Positions 49,401 through 57,507 of a stretch of 64,000 bases of DNA are shown piece after piece (positions within the stretch are counted from its first letter, which is position 1; each line of letters begins with the position of its first letter). Origin of the DNA: Antribacter soli (GTDB lineage: Bacteria > Actinomycetota > Actinomycetes > Actinomycetales > Cellulomonadaceae); assembly GCF_021568775.1 (NCBI RefSeq), contig NZ_JAKGSG010000041.1, positions 1-64,000 on the forward strand. The letters run 5' to 3'. The translations under genes were made by a program, and so were the position numbers. Below the pieces are notes generated by a model. The model worked only from the letters and a program-made list of their open reading frames with translations, had not been told where the DNA came from and made no database searches.

Positions 49401-52057
49401 GTCGTGACGGCGTAGGTGCCGTCCGGGACGTCGATCGCGAAGGTGTGGCTCGGGCTCGGCAGCAGGAAGTCCCGCTCGAGCGCGTTCGGCGCCGGGTCGA
49501 AGGCGATCCCCCGGTCGCGACCGCCCAGGCCCGTCGGGTCGAGCCAGCCCCAGCCGATCTCCGGCGAGTACACCGAGCGCTCGTTGGCCTCCGTGTAGCC
49601 CGGCAGCACCGGTGCGCCCGCGATCTGCACGTCGAACTTGAAGATCGCGGACCGCGTCGTGATGCGGAGGGTGTCCGACGGCGCGGAGTCGCCCCGGCCG
49701 TTGACCGCCACCACCCGCAGGTCGTACGAGCCCCCCTCGTCGAGACCGTTCACCGCCGCCTGCGGCAGGGTCGACGTCGTGGCGAGCTGCCAGGCGTCGT
49801 CACCGGCGTCGGACGCCTTGCGGAAGATCTTGTAGATGTCCGCGCCCTCGACCGCGGTCCAGGAGAGCTGGACGCTCGAGCTCGAGATGCTGCCGGCCAC
49901 GACGCCGGCCGGCTTGGCGGGCACCTGGGCGGGGGGCTGTGCCTGCACGACCTTCCCGGCGAGCGGGACGTCGAGCTGCGCCACGTCCTGCGCGACGAGC
50001 CGGGCCATCTGGATGGCGCCGTACTCCTGGAAGTGGGTGTCGTCGACGGTGCCGTTGGGCCGGCCCGGGTAGACGCCCGCCGGGACGTGCAGGAACACCG
50101 ACTTGGCGGCCTCGGGGCCGATCTCGTCCAGGTAGGCGCGGCTGGAGGCGGAGAGGTCCACCAGCGGCGTCCCCGTCTCCGCCGCCAGCTCGCTCGCCTG
50201 CTGCACGTACTGCGGGAACGAGACGTTGAAGAGCCCGGTCTCCGCGTTGAAGCTGCGCCGCGACACCGGCGTGACGATCACGGGCGTGGCGCCGCGCTGG
50301 ACGGCCCCGTCCACGTAGGTACGCAGGTAGTTGCGGTAGTCGGCGGGAGCCGCGAAGCGGTCGTCCACGCCGTACGAGTTGTCGTTGTGGCCGAACTGGA
50401 CGAACAGGTAGTCACCCGGCCGGATCTGGCGCAGCACCTCGTCGAGGCGGCCCTGGCTGATGAAGTTCTTCGAGGAGCGCCCGCCGATGGCCTTGTTCTC
50501 GACCGTCACGTCGTCGGACAGGAACCGGCCGATCATCTGGCCCCAGCCTGCCTGCGGCACCCAGTCCGCGGTGTACGTCTGGACCGTCGAGTCGCCCGTG
50601 ACCCACATGGTGGGCTGCGTGCCCGGGGCGCGCGGGGAGCGCTGGGCGATCGTCAGCGCGGCGAGCTTCGCGGCCGTGCCGCCGAAGTCGAGGTTGAGCT
50701 GGCCGTCCACGAGCGCGATGTCGAACGACATCTCGAGGAACTCGCCCGCACCCCGCGCGGTCTGCGCCACCTTGGCCATCTGCTCGGCGGTGATCGCGAT
50801 GTCGGTCGAGCCGGCGAGGTCGCCCGCCACGATGCTCACCGTGTAGTCGCCGTCCGGGAGGTCGACGACGAGCTCGGTGTCGCCCACCGTCACGAAGTCG
50901 GAGCGCAGCGCGTCGTCGCCGCCGCGGTCCGTCGCGGCGACCTGGGCGGTGTTCACCCAGCCGTAGCGGTTCGCGGCGGAGTACGCGGTGGTCGCGCCGA
51001 TCCCGGTGGTGCCGCCGGCCACCGCCCCGGAGCCGAGGTCGAAGGCGAGCACGCCGCCGTCGGGCAGCGTGGGCTCCGCGACGCCCTCGAGCGTGGCCAC
51101 GGCGGCCGCCGACGGCGCGCCCGCGCCGTCCGCGCCGAGCGCCTGCACGCGGTAGTGGTGCACGACGGCGGTGTCCGCCGCGTCAGTGGCGAACACGTCG
51201 CCGGCCGTGCGCGCGACCTCGGTGAACGGGCCCGTCACGGACTCGGCGCGGCTCAGGACGTACCCGCTCGCGCCGGCGACCTCGTTCCACCGCATCGTGA
51301 CCGAGCCGGGCGCCACGTGGGCGGTCCGCAGGGCCTGCGGCGCCGGCATGGAACCGACGGGCTCCTCGGGCTCCTCCTCCAGGACCTGCGTGACGACGAT
51401 GCCGTTGACGTAGCCGCCCGCGCCGACGCCCGTGACGCCGACGGTGAGCTGCCCGTCGGTCACCGCGGTGCGGTACGTCGCGTCGGTGACGGCCTGGCGG
51501 GACTGGATGGTCCCGGCCGTGGTGCCCTCGAGGGCGATCGTGGTGCTCGTGGTGCTCGTGCCGGCCAGCTTGTCGCCCGACCAGACGCGCACGTCGTACG
51601 TCCCGGCCGGGACGTCGAGCGCGAAGCCCCACGCCGTCGCCAGGACGAAGTCGTCGGTGAGCGGGTCGGTGGTGCCGCGGTTGCGCGAGATCGGCGAGAT
51701 CCCGTCCACCGGCACGATCCCGTAACCGGCCTCGGCGGAGTAGCGGAAGCTGTCGAGGACCCCGGTGAACCCGTCGGCCACGGCGCCGGGGCCGAGGTCG
51801 AAGCTCCAGGTCAGCGGCGCGACGGCGGCCGGGAGCACGGCGGCGGCCGCGGTCGTGGCGGTTGCCGTGGTCGTGCCGGTTGCCGTGGGCGCCGATGTCG
51901 TCGGTGTCGTCGCGGCAGCGGCGGCGCCGGCCGGCACGGCGAGCGAACCCGCCGCGAGGACCGCCGCGACGGCGCGCGCGGCTCTGCCGGCGGCCACTCG
52001 GAAAGCGCTTGCTCGTCTGGGGGGCAGGGGGCTGGGAGCCCCGAGGGGATGCTGCAC
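46475..52057 (-). CDS. Giant secreted rhamnogalacturonan acetylesterase (CE12-like) / rhamnogalacturonan lyase (PL11-like)
   Basis: 1860 residues. Approximate order: signal peptide 1-48; Ala/Thr-rich linker; malectin-like module 84-225; FN3 238-325; malectin-like 335-480; SGNH esterase 485-705 with 'WVTGDSTVQTY' (catalytic Ser), 'NKAIGGRSSKNF', 'FGHNDNS' and 'DDTHFQEYGA' (Asp and His); FN3; third malectin-like module 808-955; two FN3; PL11-type lyase propeller 1150-1770 ('NDASVGDLDGDGRYEIVLKW', 'DLDGDGDAEVTMKTGDGT', 'NHGFETADVDGDQKDEIV', calcium-binding DxDGDG loops); C-terminal Ig-like domain. It would deacetylate and then cleave the pectin rhamnogalacturonan-I backbone in one polypeptide. 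The start is GTG 52057 with AGGTG upstream. LacI-type sites lie nearby. Confidence 0.88.
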   Translation of the reverse strand: MQHPLGAPSPLPPRRASAFRVAAGRAARAVAAVLAAGSLAVPAGAAAAATTPTTSAPTATGTTTATATTAAAAVLPAAVAPLTWSFDLGPGAVADGFTGVLDSFRYSAEAGYGIVPVDGISPISRNRGTTDPLTDDFVLATAWGFALDVPAGTYDVRVWSGDKLAGTSTTSTTIALEGTTAGTIQSRQAVTDATYRTAVTDGQLTVGVTGVGAGGYVNGIVVTQVLEEEPEEPVGSMPAPQALRTAHVAPGSVTMRWNEVAGASGYVLSRAESVTGPFTEVARTAGDVFATDAADTAVVHHYRVQALGADGAGAPSAAAVATLEGVAEPTLPDGGVLAFDLGSGAVAGGTTGIGATTAYSAANRYGWVNTAQVAATDRGGDDALRSDFVTVGDTELVVDLPDGDYTVSIVAGDLAGSTDIAITAEQMAKVAQTARGAGEFLEMSFDIALVDGQLNLDFGGTAAKLAALTIAQRSPRAPGTQPTMWVTGDSTVQTYTADWVPQAGWGQMIGRFLSDDVTVENKAIGGRSSKNFISQGRLDEVLRQIRPGDYLFVQFGHNDNSYGVDDRFAAPADYRNYLRTYVDGAVQRGATPVIVTPVSRRSFNAETGLFNVSFPQYVQQASELAAETGTPLVDLSASSRAYLDEIGPEAAKSVFLHVPAGVYPGRPNGTVDDTHFQEYGAIQMARLVAQDVAQLDVPLAGKVVQAQPPAQVPAKPAGVVAGSISSSSVQLSWTAVEGADIYKIFRKASDAGDDAWQLATTSTLPQAAVNGLDEGGSYDLRVVAVNGRGDSAPSDTLRITTRSAIFKFDVQIAGAPVLPGYTEANERSVYSPEIGWGWLDPTGLGGRDRGIAFDPAPNALERDFLLPSPSHTFAIDVPDGTYAVTTYNGDWIGTSRSNVQIEGRDFGSSNAGRGSVSKKVSQPVEVTDGQISLVMTGTSSRLNGIEVTALLLAPSALSLAGLGIDGAAARVDLAWTGTDDAVGYRVYRQADGQPVPVALGDTVEPSFTDASADVGQEYRYHVVALDPSGLESVPTDVLTVTTIDPSVPVTTAPADLAVGEVGKNLVPLTWDAVEGALFYQVYRAESADGPFLYLGRAAEPRYDDTDVLTTVPYFYQVTAINAGGASARSAVAESPAPTRLVRQAERMDRSAVAVALDDGVYVGWRLLGLDPEEIGFHVYRDGTRITDEPVTGSTDLVDPSGTTSSTYRVSTVLDGIERWATADFEPWDSQTLDVALDKPADAYGRDGQPYTYRANDASVGDLDGDGRYEIVLKWDPSNSKDNSQAGYTGNVYVDAYELDGTRLWRLDLGRNIRAGAHYTQFQVYDLDGDGDAEVTMKTGDGTVDGAGTVIGDARADHRNSSGYVLTGPEYLTVFDGRSGVALDTVDYMPVRGDVGAWGDTYGNRVDRFLAGVAYLDGEHPSVIFSRGYYTRTVIAAYDFDGTDLTSRWVFDTDKAGSQYRGQGNHGFETADVDGDQKDEIVFGSLTIDDDGTVAYNTGLGHGDALHVTDLDPARPGLEVFAAHEDMGSSGNLGATFRDARTGEVLWSIPATKDTGRAAAGDIDARYPGAEGWAVGGDAAWNSRVGEIHAASGELIGSVIPAANFLTWWDGDLVREIGDHDYDATTGTGVPTIAKWDGASGTATELYRATGTLSNNSTKGTPSLQADLFGDWREELVTRTDDSTALRIATTVIPAEHRLRTLMSDPVYRLGVAWQNTGYNQPPHTSYFLGDGMATPVAPRLALTTPETPGERVPGPATAAPGRMVLRSDNWDGDGTYTVKADLWWGQNGHTVTLLEDGAPVATRDLVDVTPRAQHASFVVSGKVNGTYEYTVVLTNQHGSTTSKVLTVKVKRAVTSQLAPS
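52002..52013. promoter_or_regulatory. LacI-type operator-like palindrome inside gene start
   Basis: AAAGCGCTTG contains the 8-bp palindrome AAGCGCTT (52003-52010), the CG-centred core typical of LacI-family operators. It lies about 48 nt inside the lyase/esterase gene. Confidence 0.35.
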
Positions 52058-52210
52058 AGGTCACCTCGTGATCTCGTCCTTGAGCGGTGGTGGTGCGCGG
52101 CCCCGGCCCCTCGTCGGGCTTTGAAAGGATTCACGGAACCGCGACCATGATGGCCCCCGCATCGGCCGGCTGTCCAGAGTGCACGCTTCGTCCATTCCGG
52201 GTCCCTGGGC

Positions 52211-52226
52211 GTGGCAACGTTTCCAC
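52211..52226. promoter_or_regulatory. LacI-type operator-like palindrome
   Basis: GTGGCAACGTTTCCAC is symmetric at 14 of 16 positions around a central CG (AACGTT). It lies in the 256-bp gap between the divergent rhamnogalacturonan and glgX genes. LacI-family repressors of plant-sugar genes bind such sites. Confidence 0.5.
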
Positions 52227-52313
52227 GAAGGGACCCGATCGGCGTCACGTATTCGTCACGAACCACCCTCAGGAGGGCTCGGAGCATCCGGCCGGACCTG
52301 CCACCATTGAGCC

Positions 52314-54659
52314 ATGGTCAAGGACACCCGACGTGAGGCGAGTGCGCAGCGGGCCCCCGGCGACCCCGCGCCCCGGCCGATCGTGCGGCCGCTGACCCGT
52401 CCCAACGTGCGGCGCAGCCATGTGCCCCCGCTGGGCGTGCACGTCGCACCCGGCGGCGGCGTGGACGTGGCGGTCCTCGCGAGCCACGCAACAGCCGTCG
52501 ACCTGTGCCTGATCGACGTGGTGGACCCGGCGCTGGCACCCGCCGACCTCGCCCGCTACCGCGAGCGCCGCGTCCCGCTCGACGGCCCCACCTACGGGGT
52601 GTGGCACGCGCACGTGCCGAACGTGGGGCCGGGGCAGCGGTACGGCTTCCGCGTCTACGGACCGTGGGACCCGCGAGCCGGGCTGCGGCACAACCCGGCG
52701 AAGCTGCTGGTCGACCCGTACGCGCGCGGCCTGGTGGGCGAGCTGTCGCACGGGCCGGCCGTGGTCGGCGCGGTGGCGCAGGAGCGCGCCGACAGCCCCG
52801 GCTGGTGGCTCGCCGACCCGTACGGCCCGGCGGACGACCGCGACTCGCTCGCGTCCGTCCCGCACGCCGTCGTGATGCCGCCCATGCCGCCGCCGGAGCC
52901 CGGGACGCGGCCCCGTGTGCCGTGGGCCGACACCGTCATCTACGAGGCGCACGTGCGAGGCCTCACGATGCAGCACCCGGACGTGCCCGAGGAGCTGCGC
53001 GGCACGTACGCCGGCGCGGCGCACCCGGTCGTCATCGACCACCTCAAGAGCCTGGGCGTCACGACGCTCGAGCTTCTGCCGATCCACGCGAGCGCCTCGG
53101 AGCCACGGCTCGTGTCCCAGGGCCAGGAGAACTACTGGGGCTACAACACGCTCGGCTTCTTCGCGCCGCACGCCGCGTACGCGACGAAGGCGGCGCAGGC
53201 CGCAGGCCCGGAGGCGGTGCTCGACGAGCTGCGCGGCATGGTGCACCTGCTGCACAAGGCGGGCATCGAGGTGCTGCTGGACGTCGTCTACAACCACACG
53301 TTCGAGGGCGGCGACGACAGCCTGCACGTCGCCTTCCGTGGTCTCGACAACCCGGTGTACTACCTGCACGACGGCGCCTCCCCCGCCGCCCTCGCGGACG
53401 TGACCGGCACCGGCAACTCCCTGGACTTCCGCCGCCCGCGGGTCATCCAGCTCGCGCTGGACTCGCTGCGCTACTGGGCGCAGGTCGTGGGCGTGGACGG
53501 CTTCCGGTTCGACCTCGCGGTCACGCTCGCCCGCGGCACGGTCGGCTTCGACCCGGACCACCCGTTCCTCGTCGCGCTGCAGACGGACCCGGTGCTGTCC
53601 GGGCTCAAGCTGGTCGCCGAGCCGTGGGACGTGGGGCCGGGCGGCTGGCAGACTGGTGGGTTCCCGCCGCCCATGGCGGAGTGGAACGACCGGTTCCGCG
53701 ACGCCGCGCGCGGGTTCTGGCTCGCCGCGGCCCGCGAGGGGTCGCACGGGCGGGAGATGCGCGGACTGCGCGAGCTCGCGACGCGCCTGGCCGGCTCGGC
53801 GGACATGTTCGGGCCGAGCGACCCGCCGCTCGTGCGCGGGCCGGTCGCGTCCGTCAACTACGTCACCGCGCACGACGGCTTCACGCTCGCCGACCTCGTC
53901 GCGTACGACCACAAGCACAACGCCGCCAACGGCGAGGACAACCGCGACGGGACGGACAACAACCTGTCGTGGAACCACGGCCTGGAGGGCCACGCGCCCT
54001 CCGGCGACGACGCGACGTCCGAGCACTGGACGGCGATCGTGCCGCCGCGCCTGCGGTCGCAGCGCAACCTGCTCGCCACGCTGCTGCTCGCGGCCGGCAC
54101 GCCGATGATGACGGCGGGCGACGAGCTGGGGCGCACCCAGCACGGCAACAACAACGCCTACGTGCAGGACAACGAGACGTCCTGGGTGGACTGGGACCTG
54201 GACCCGGCCAGGCAGGACCTGCTGGACACGGCCCGGTTCCTCGCCCGCCTGCGCCAGCAGCACCCGGCACTGCGCGCCGACTCGTTCTTCCTCGGCTCGC
54301 CCCGGCCCGGCGAGCCGGACCCGGACCTGCTCTGGTACCAGGCCTCCGGTGAGCCGATGGACGTCGCCGCGTGGACCGTGCCCGGCACGCGGGTGCTGCA
54401 GATGCTGCGCCCCGGGCCTCGCGCGCACGACTGCGACGTGCTCCTCGTCCTCAACGGCGGCCTGTCCGACGCCGACGTCGTGCTCGCGCCGCCGCGACCC
54501 GGTTCGGCGCGCTGGGAGCTCGTCTGGGACTCCTCCTGGGACCACCCCACGCGGGACGACGGCGACCGCGGTGCGGTCGGCCCGGGCGGCCCGGGCGGCG
54601 CGTGCTCGGTGAAGCTGGAGGCGCTGAGCGTCCAGGTCCTCCTCGCTCCCCCGGCCTGA
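52314..54659 (+). CDS. glgX: Glycogen debranching enzyme
   Basis: 781 residues. An N-terminal CBM48-like domain ('VPNVGPGQRYGFRVYGPWDP', 'KLLVDPYARGL') precedes a GH13 barrel: 'VIYEAHVRGLT', 'EVLLDVVYNHTFEG', nucleophile region 'VDGFRFDLAVTLAR', acid/base 'LVAEPWDVG', 'YVTAHDGFTLADLVAY', and the isoamylase/GlgX 'HNAANGEDNRDGTDNN' loop. It hydrolyses alpha-1,6 branches of limit dextrins from glycogen. The start ATG 52314 lacks an obvious ribosome-binding site. It is divergent from the rhamnogalacturonan gene and ends 15 nt from the convergent flavoprotein gene. Confidence 0.93.
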   Translation: MVKDTRREASAQRAPGDPAPRPIVRPLTRPNVRRSHVPPLGVHVAPGGGVDVAVLASHATAVDLCLIDVVDPALAPADLARYRERRVPLDGPTYGVWHAHVPNVGPGQRYGFRVYGPWDPRAGLRHNPAKLLVDPYARGLVGELSHGPAVVGAVAQERADSPGWWLADPYGPADDRDSLASVPHAVVMPPMPPPEPGTRPRVPWADTVIYEAHVRGLTMQHPDVPEELRGTYAGAAHPVVIDHLKSLGVTTLELLPIHASASEPRLVSQGQENYWGYNTLGFFAPHAAYATKAAQAAGPEAVLDELRGMVHLLHKAGIEVLLDVVYNHTFEGGDDSLHVAFRGLDNPVYYLHDGASPAALADVTGTGNSLDFRRPRVIQLALDSLRYWAQVVGVDGFRFDLAVTLARGTVGFDPDHPFLVALQTDPVLSGLKLVAEPWDVGPGGWQTGGFPPPMAEWNDRFRDAARGFWLAAAREGSHGREMRGLRELATRLAGSADMFGPSDPPLVRGPVASVNYVTAHDGFTLADLVAYDHKHNAANGEDNRDGTDNNLSWNHGLEGHAPSGDDATSEHWTAIVPPRLRSQRNLLATLLLAAGTPMMTAGDELGRTQHGNNNAYVQDNETSWVDWDLDPARQDLLDTARFLARLRQQHPALRADSFFLGSPRPGEPDPDLLWYQASGEPMDVAAWTVPGTRVLQMLRPGPRAHDCDVLLVLNGGLSDADVVLAPPRPGSARWELVWDSSWDHPTRDDGDRGAVGPGGPGGACSVKLEALSVQVLLAPPA

Positions 54660-54674
54660 CGGTCGCCTCGCGGG

Positions 54675-56372
54675 TCAGAGGGAACCGGCGAGCGCGCGCC
54701 CCGTCACCCGCCCCGTGAAGAGGCAGCCGCCGAGGAACGTGCCCTCCAGGGCGCGGTTCCCGTGGGCGCCTCCGCCGCCGAACCCGGCGGCCTCGCCGAC
54801 GGCCCAGAGACCGTCGAGCACCTCGCCGTCGGCCCGGAGCACACGGCCTGCCGGATCGCACCACAGGCCGCCCAGCGTCTTGCGCGTGAGCACCGAGAGC
54901 CGGACGGCGAGCATGGGGCCGTCCTTCGGGTCCGTCAGGGCGCGCGGGGGCGCGACGCGGATGCGGCGGTCCACCCAGAAGTTCCGCGCCGCCGCCGTCG
55001 CCACCACCTGCGGGTCCTTGCCGAGGCCGGAGAGCACCTGCGCGTCGCGGAGCGCGATCAGCCGGGCGAGGGCCGCCGGGTCGACGTGGCCGCGGGACCC
55101 CGGCGTCGCGTCCGTGAGGGCGTTCATCCCTGCGGCGAGCTCGCCGGCCGAGGAACCCCACACGAACTCGGGCGACCGCTCGGCGAACAGGGCGACGGGC
55201 ACGGCCTTGCCGCGGACGCGCTCGATCAGCTTCGGCACGCTCTTGCCGGTGAGGTCGGGGTTCTGCTCCGAGCCCGACAGGGCGAACTCCTTCTCCATGA
55301 TCGTCTTGTTCAGGACGAACCAGGAGTGGTCGTCGCCCCGCGCGGTGACGTGCTGCAGCGCGCCGAGCGCGTCGAAGCCCGGGTAGAGGGGCGCGGGGAG
55401 GCGGCCGCCGTCGGCGTCGAGCCACAGGGACGACGGGCCGGGCAGGATGCGGATGCCATGGTCCGTCCAGACGGGCGAGTGGTTCGCGATGCCTTCCGGG
55501 TAGTGCCACATGCGGTCCTCGTGGACGAGCGCGGCACCGGCCTCGGCGGCGATCCCGAGGAGCAGCCCGTCGGTCGAGTCGGGCACGCCGGACAGCATGC
55601 GGGCCGGGAGCTCGCCCGACCCGGGGTTCCACCGGGCGCGGGCCAGGTCACGGTTGGCGCCGATGCCGCCCGACGCCACCACCACGGCCTGCGCCGCGAT
55701 CTCCACCTCGCTCGTCACGGCGCGGCTGCTGGGGACGCCGCGCTCAGCGCCGTCGGCGTCGAGGACCTCGGCGCGGACCCCGGTCACGCGGCCGTCGGTC
55801 ACCGTGAACGACGTGACCCGGTGGCGGAACCGCAGCTCCAGCAGGCCCGACCTCACGGCCTCGCGCGCGGCGCGGACGAAGGGCTCCAGCACCGCCGGGC
55901 CCGTGCCCCACGTGACGTGGAAGCGGGGCACCGTGTTGCCGTGCCCGCCCGCGGGGTAGCCGCCCCGCTCCGCCCACTGCACCAGGGGGAACCAGCGCAC
56001 CCCCTTGGCGTGGAGCCAGGGCCGCAGGTCGCCCGCGGCGAACTCGACGAAGCCCTTCGCCCACGCGTATCCGTGACGGTCCGGCCCTTCGCCCCATTCG
56101 GCCCCCTCGGTGAACTGCGCGGAGCCGAGCCAGTCGGCGAAGGCGAGCTCGGCGTCGTCGTGGACGCCGACACGCCGCTGCTCCGGCGAGCCCACCAGGA
56201 ACAGCCCGCCGAACGACCACCAGGCCTGCCCGCCGAGCGAGGCGGCCGGCTCCTGGTCGAGGAGGAGCACGTGGTGCCCGGCAGCGGTCAGCTCGGTCGC
56301 CGTCACGAGGCCGGAGAGCCCGGCCCCCACCACGATCACGTCAACGTCCTTGTTGAACCCCGCGTCAGTCAT
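54675..56372 (-). CDS. FAD-binding dehydrogenase (fumarate reductase/KsdD-like)
   Basis: 565 residues. FAD motif at the N-terminus 'VDVIVVGAGLSGLVTATEL' (GxGxxG), 'AWWSFGGLFLVGSPEQRR', 'AVVVASGGIGANRDLARARW', 'RTLGGLWCDPAGRVL'-type region near the end and 'LWAVGEAAGFGGGGAHGNRA', the closing FAD loop. This is the actinobacterial FAD-binding dehydrogenase family related to 3-ketosteroid dehydrogenase and fumarate reductase. The substrate is unknown. ATG 56372 is preceded by TACGCT (56384-56379), 6 nt away: a probable leaderless start. The frame upstream belongs to tyrA. Confidence 0.88.
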   Translation of the reverse strand: MTDAGFNKDVDVIVVGAGLSGLVTATELTAAGHHVLLLDQEPAASLGGQAWWSFGGLFLVGSPEQRRVGVHDDAELAFADWLGSAQFTEGAEWGEGPDRHGYAWAKGFVEFAAGDLRPWLHAKGVRWFPLVQWAERGGYPAGGHGNTVPRFHVTWGTGPAVLEPFVRAAREAVRSGLLELRFRHRVTSFTVTDGRVTGVRAEVLDADGAERGVPSSRAVTSEVEIAAQAVVVASGGIGANRDLARARWNPGSGELPARMLSGVPDSTDGLLLGIAAEAGAALVHEDRMWHYPEGIANHSPVWTDHGIRILPGPSSLWLDADGGRLPAPLYPGFDALGALQHVTARGDDHSWFVLNKTIMEKEFALSGSEQNPDLTGKSVPKLIERVRGKAVPVALFAERSPEFVWGSSAGELAAGMNALTDATPGSRGHVDPAALARLIALRDAQVLSGLGKDPQVVATAAARNFWVDRRIRVAPPRALTDPKDGPMLAVRLSVLTRKTLGGLWCDPAGRVLRADGEVLDGLWAVGEAAGFGGGGAHGNRALEGTFLGGCLFTGRVTGRALAGSL

Positions 56373-56378
56373 GGGCGC

Positions 56379-56384
56379 AGCGTA
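56379..56384 (-). promoter_or_regulatory. -10 box, leaderless start of flavoprotein gene
   Basis: TACGCT on the minus strand, 6 nt before ATG 56372. No clear -35 box; it sits in the 31-nt gap after tyrA. Confidence 0.35.
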
Positions 56385-56403
56385 TCCGCCCCGGAGCCGC
56401 CGA

Positions 56404-57507
56404 TCAGCGCAGCACGACCTCGCCGTCGCGCACCGCGACCACGACATCACCCTTGGCGCAGCGCGCCAGCAGCATGGCCGGCCAGTCCCCGTCGAGAGGA
56501 ACGGTCCCGGCCGACGCCGGTCGCGCGCCCGCTTGCACCGGCCCGCCGCCCACGTCGATCGCCGTGGGACGGTCCGACGAGGGCACGTCCGACGCAGGCG
56601 GCCCGGTCCCTGCCGGGGCGGGGGGACGCCACGTCTCCCGCACGACGGCCGGGCGGTCGAAGAAGTCGTGCACCGGCGCGTTCGACTCGAGCGCGTCCGC
56701 GAGCGCCTCCAGGTCACGCGCCGCGAGGCGTAGCGCGGGCGCCACCCAGGTCGCGTTCTCGGTGACCATGGCCTCGGTGCGGCGCGGGTCGCTCAGGGCT
56801 ACCCGCGTACCGTCGCGGAACGAGCCGGCCGCCAGGCCGAGCGCCACGTCCCGCACGGGCGCGCCCGCGACGAGGGACAGCAGCTCGGTCGCCAGCACGT
56901 GCGGCACGTGGGAGATCAGTGCGGCGGCCTCGTCGTGCACGTCGTCGGTCAGCACGACGGCGGTGCCGCCGAGCGGGCCGGTGACCAGGCGCAGCACCTG
57001 CTCGAGGCGGGCGGGGTCGGTGGCGTCGGTCGCCGCACCCGGCTCGACGGTGACGATCCAGCGGGCGCCCGCCAGGAGCCGCTCGGTCGACGCCTCGAAC
57101 CCGGAGCGCTCCGTGCCCGCCATGGGGTGCGCACCCACGTACCGGTCGCCGAGGCCTGCGGACTCGACGGCGCGCCGCACCGCACCCTTGACGCTGCCGA
57201 CGTCGGTCACGGTCGGGTCCCAGCCCGGGTCCTCGCCCAGCGCGACGGCCATCTCGCCTGCGACGGACCGCATGGCCCGCAGCGGCGCGGCGAGGACGAC
57301 GACGTCCGGGCGCTGGGTCGCCAGCGCGGCGACGTCGTCGGCCACCGCGATGCCGATCGCGGAGGCGTCCGCGCGCGTCGCGGGCGACGGGTCCGTCGCG
57401 ACCACCGCGACGCCCCGCGCCACGAGCGACCGGGCGACCGAGCCGCCGATCAGGCCGAGACCGACGACGCCGACGCTGATCCGCTCCGCCGGCCCGGCGA
57501 CGCTCAC
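56404..57507 (-). CDS. tyrA: Prephenate dehydrogenase
   Basis: 367 residues. Rossmann motif 'ISVGVVGLGLIGGSVARSL', 'TDVGSVKGAVRRAV', 'YVGAHPMAGTERSGFEAS' (catalytic His region) and 'DDVHDEAAALISHVPHVLAT'. It oxidises prephenate to 4-hydroxyphenylpyruvate on the way to tyrosine. The GTG at 57507 overlaps the pheA stop (GTGA). The C-terminal 60 residues are low-complexity Pro/Gly plus a short 'DWPAMLLARCAKGDVVVAVR' tail, and no standard ACT domain is evident. Confidence 0.92.
   Translation of the reverse strand: MSVAGPAERISVGVVGLGLIGGSVARSLVARGVAVVATDPSPATRADASAIGIAVADDVAALATQRPDVVVLAAPLRAMRSVAGEMAVALGEDPGWDPTVTDVGSVKGAVRRAVESAGLGDRYVGAHPMAGTERSGFEASTERLLAGARWIVTVEPGAATDATDPARLEQVLRLVTGPLGGTAVVLTDDVHDEAAALISHVPHVLATELLSLVAGAPVRDVALGLAAGSFRDGTRVALSDPRRTEAMVTENATWVAPALRLAARDLEALADALESNAPVHDFFDRPAVVRETWRPPAPAGTGPPASDVPSSDRPTAIDVGGGPVQAGARPASAGTVPLDGDWPAMLLARCAKGDVVVAVRDGEVVLR

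Noticed and set aside
46547-52150. 1867-codon open frame on the plus strand
   Set aside because: Antisense of the rhamnogalacturonan gene. Composition is Arg/Val/Gly-rich with no recognisable fold.
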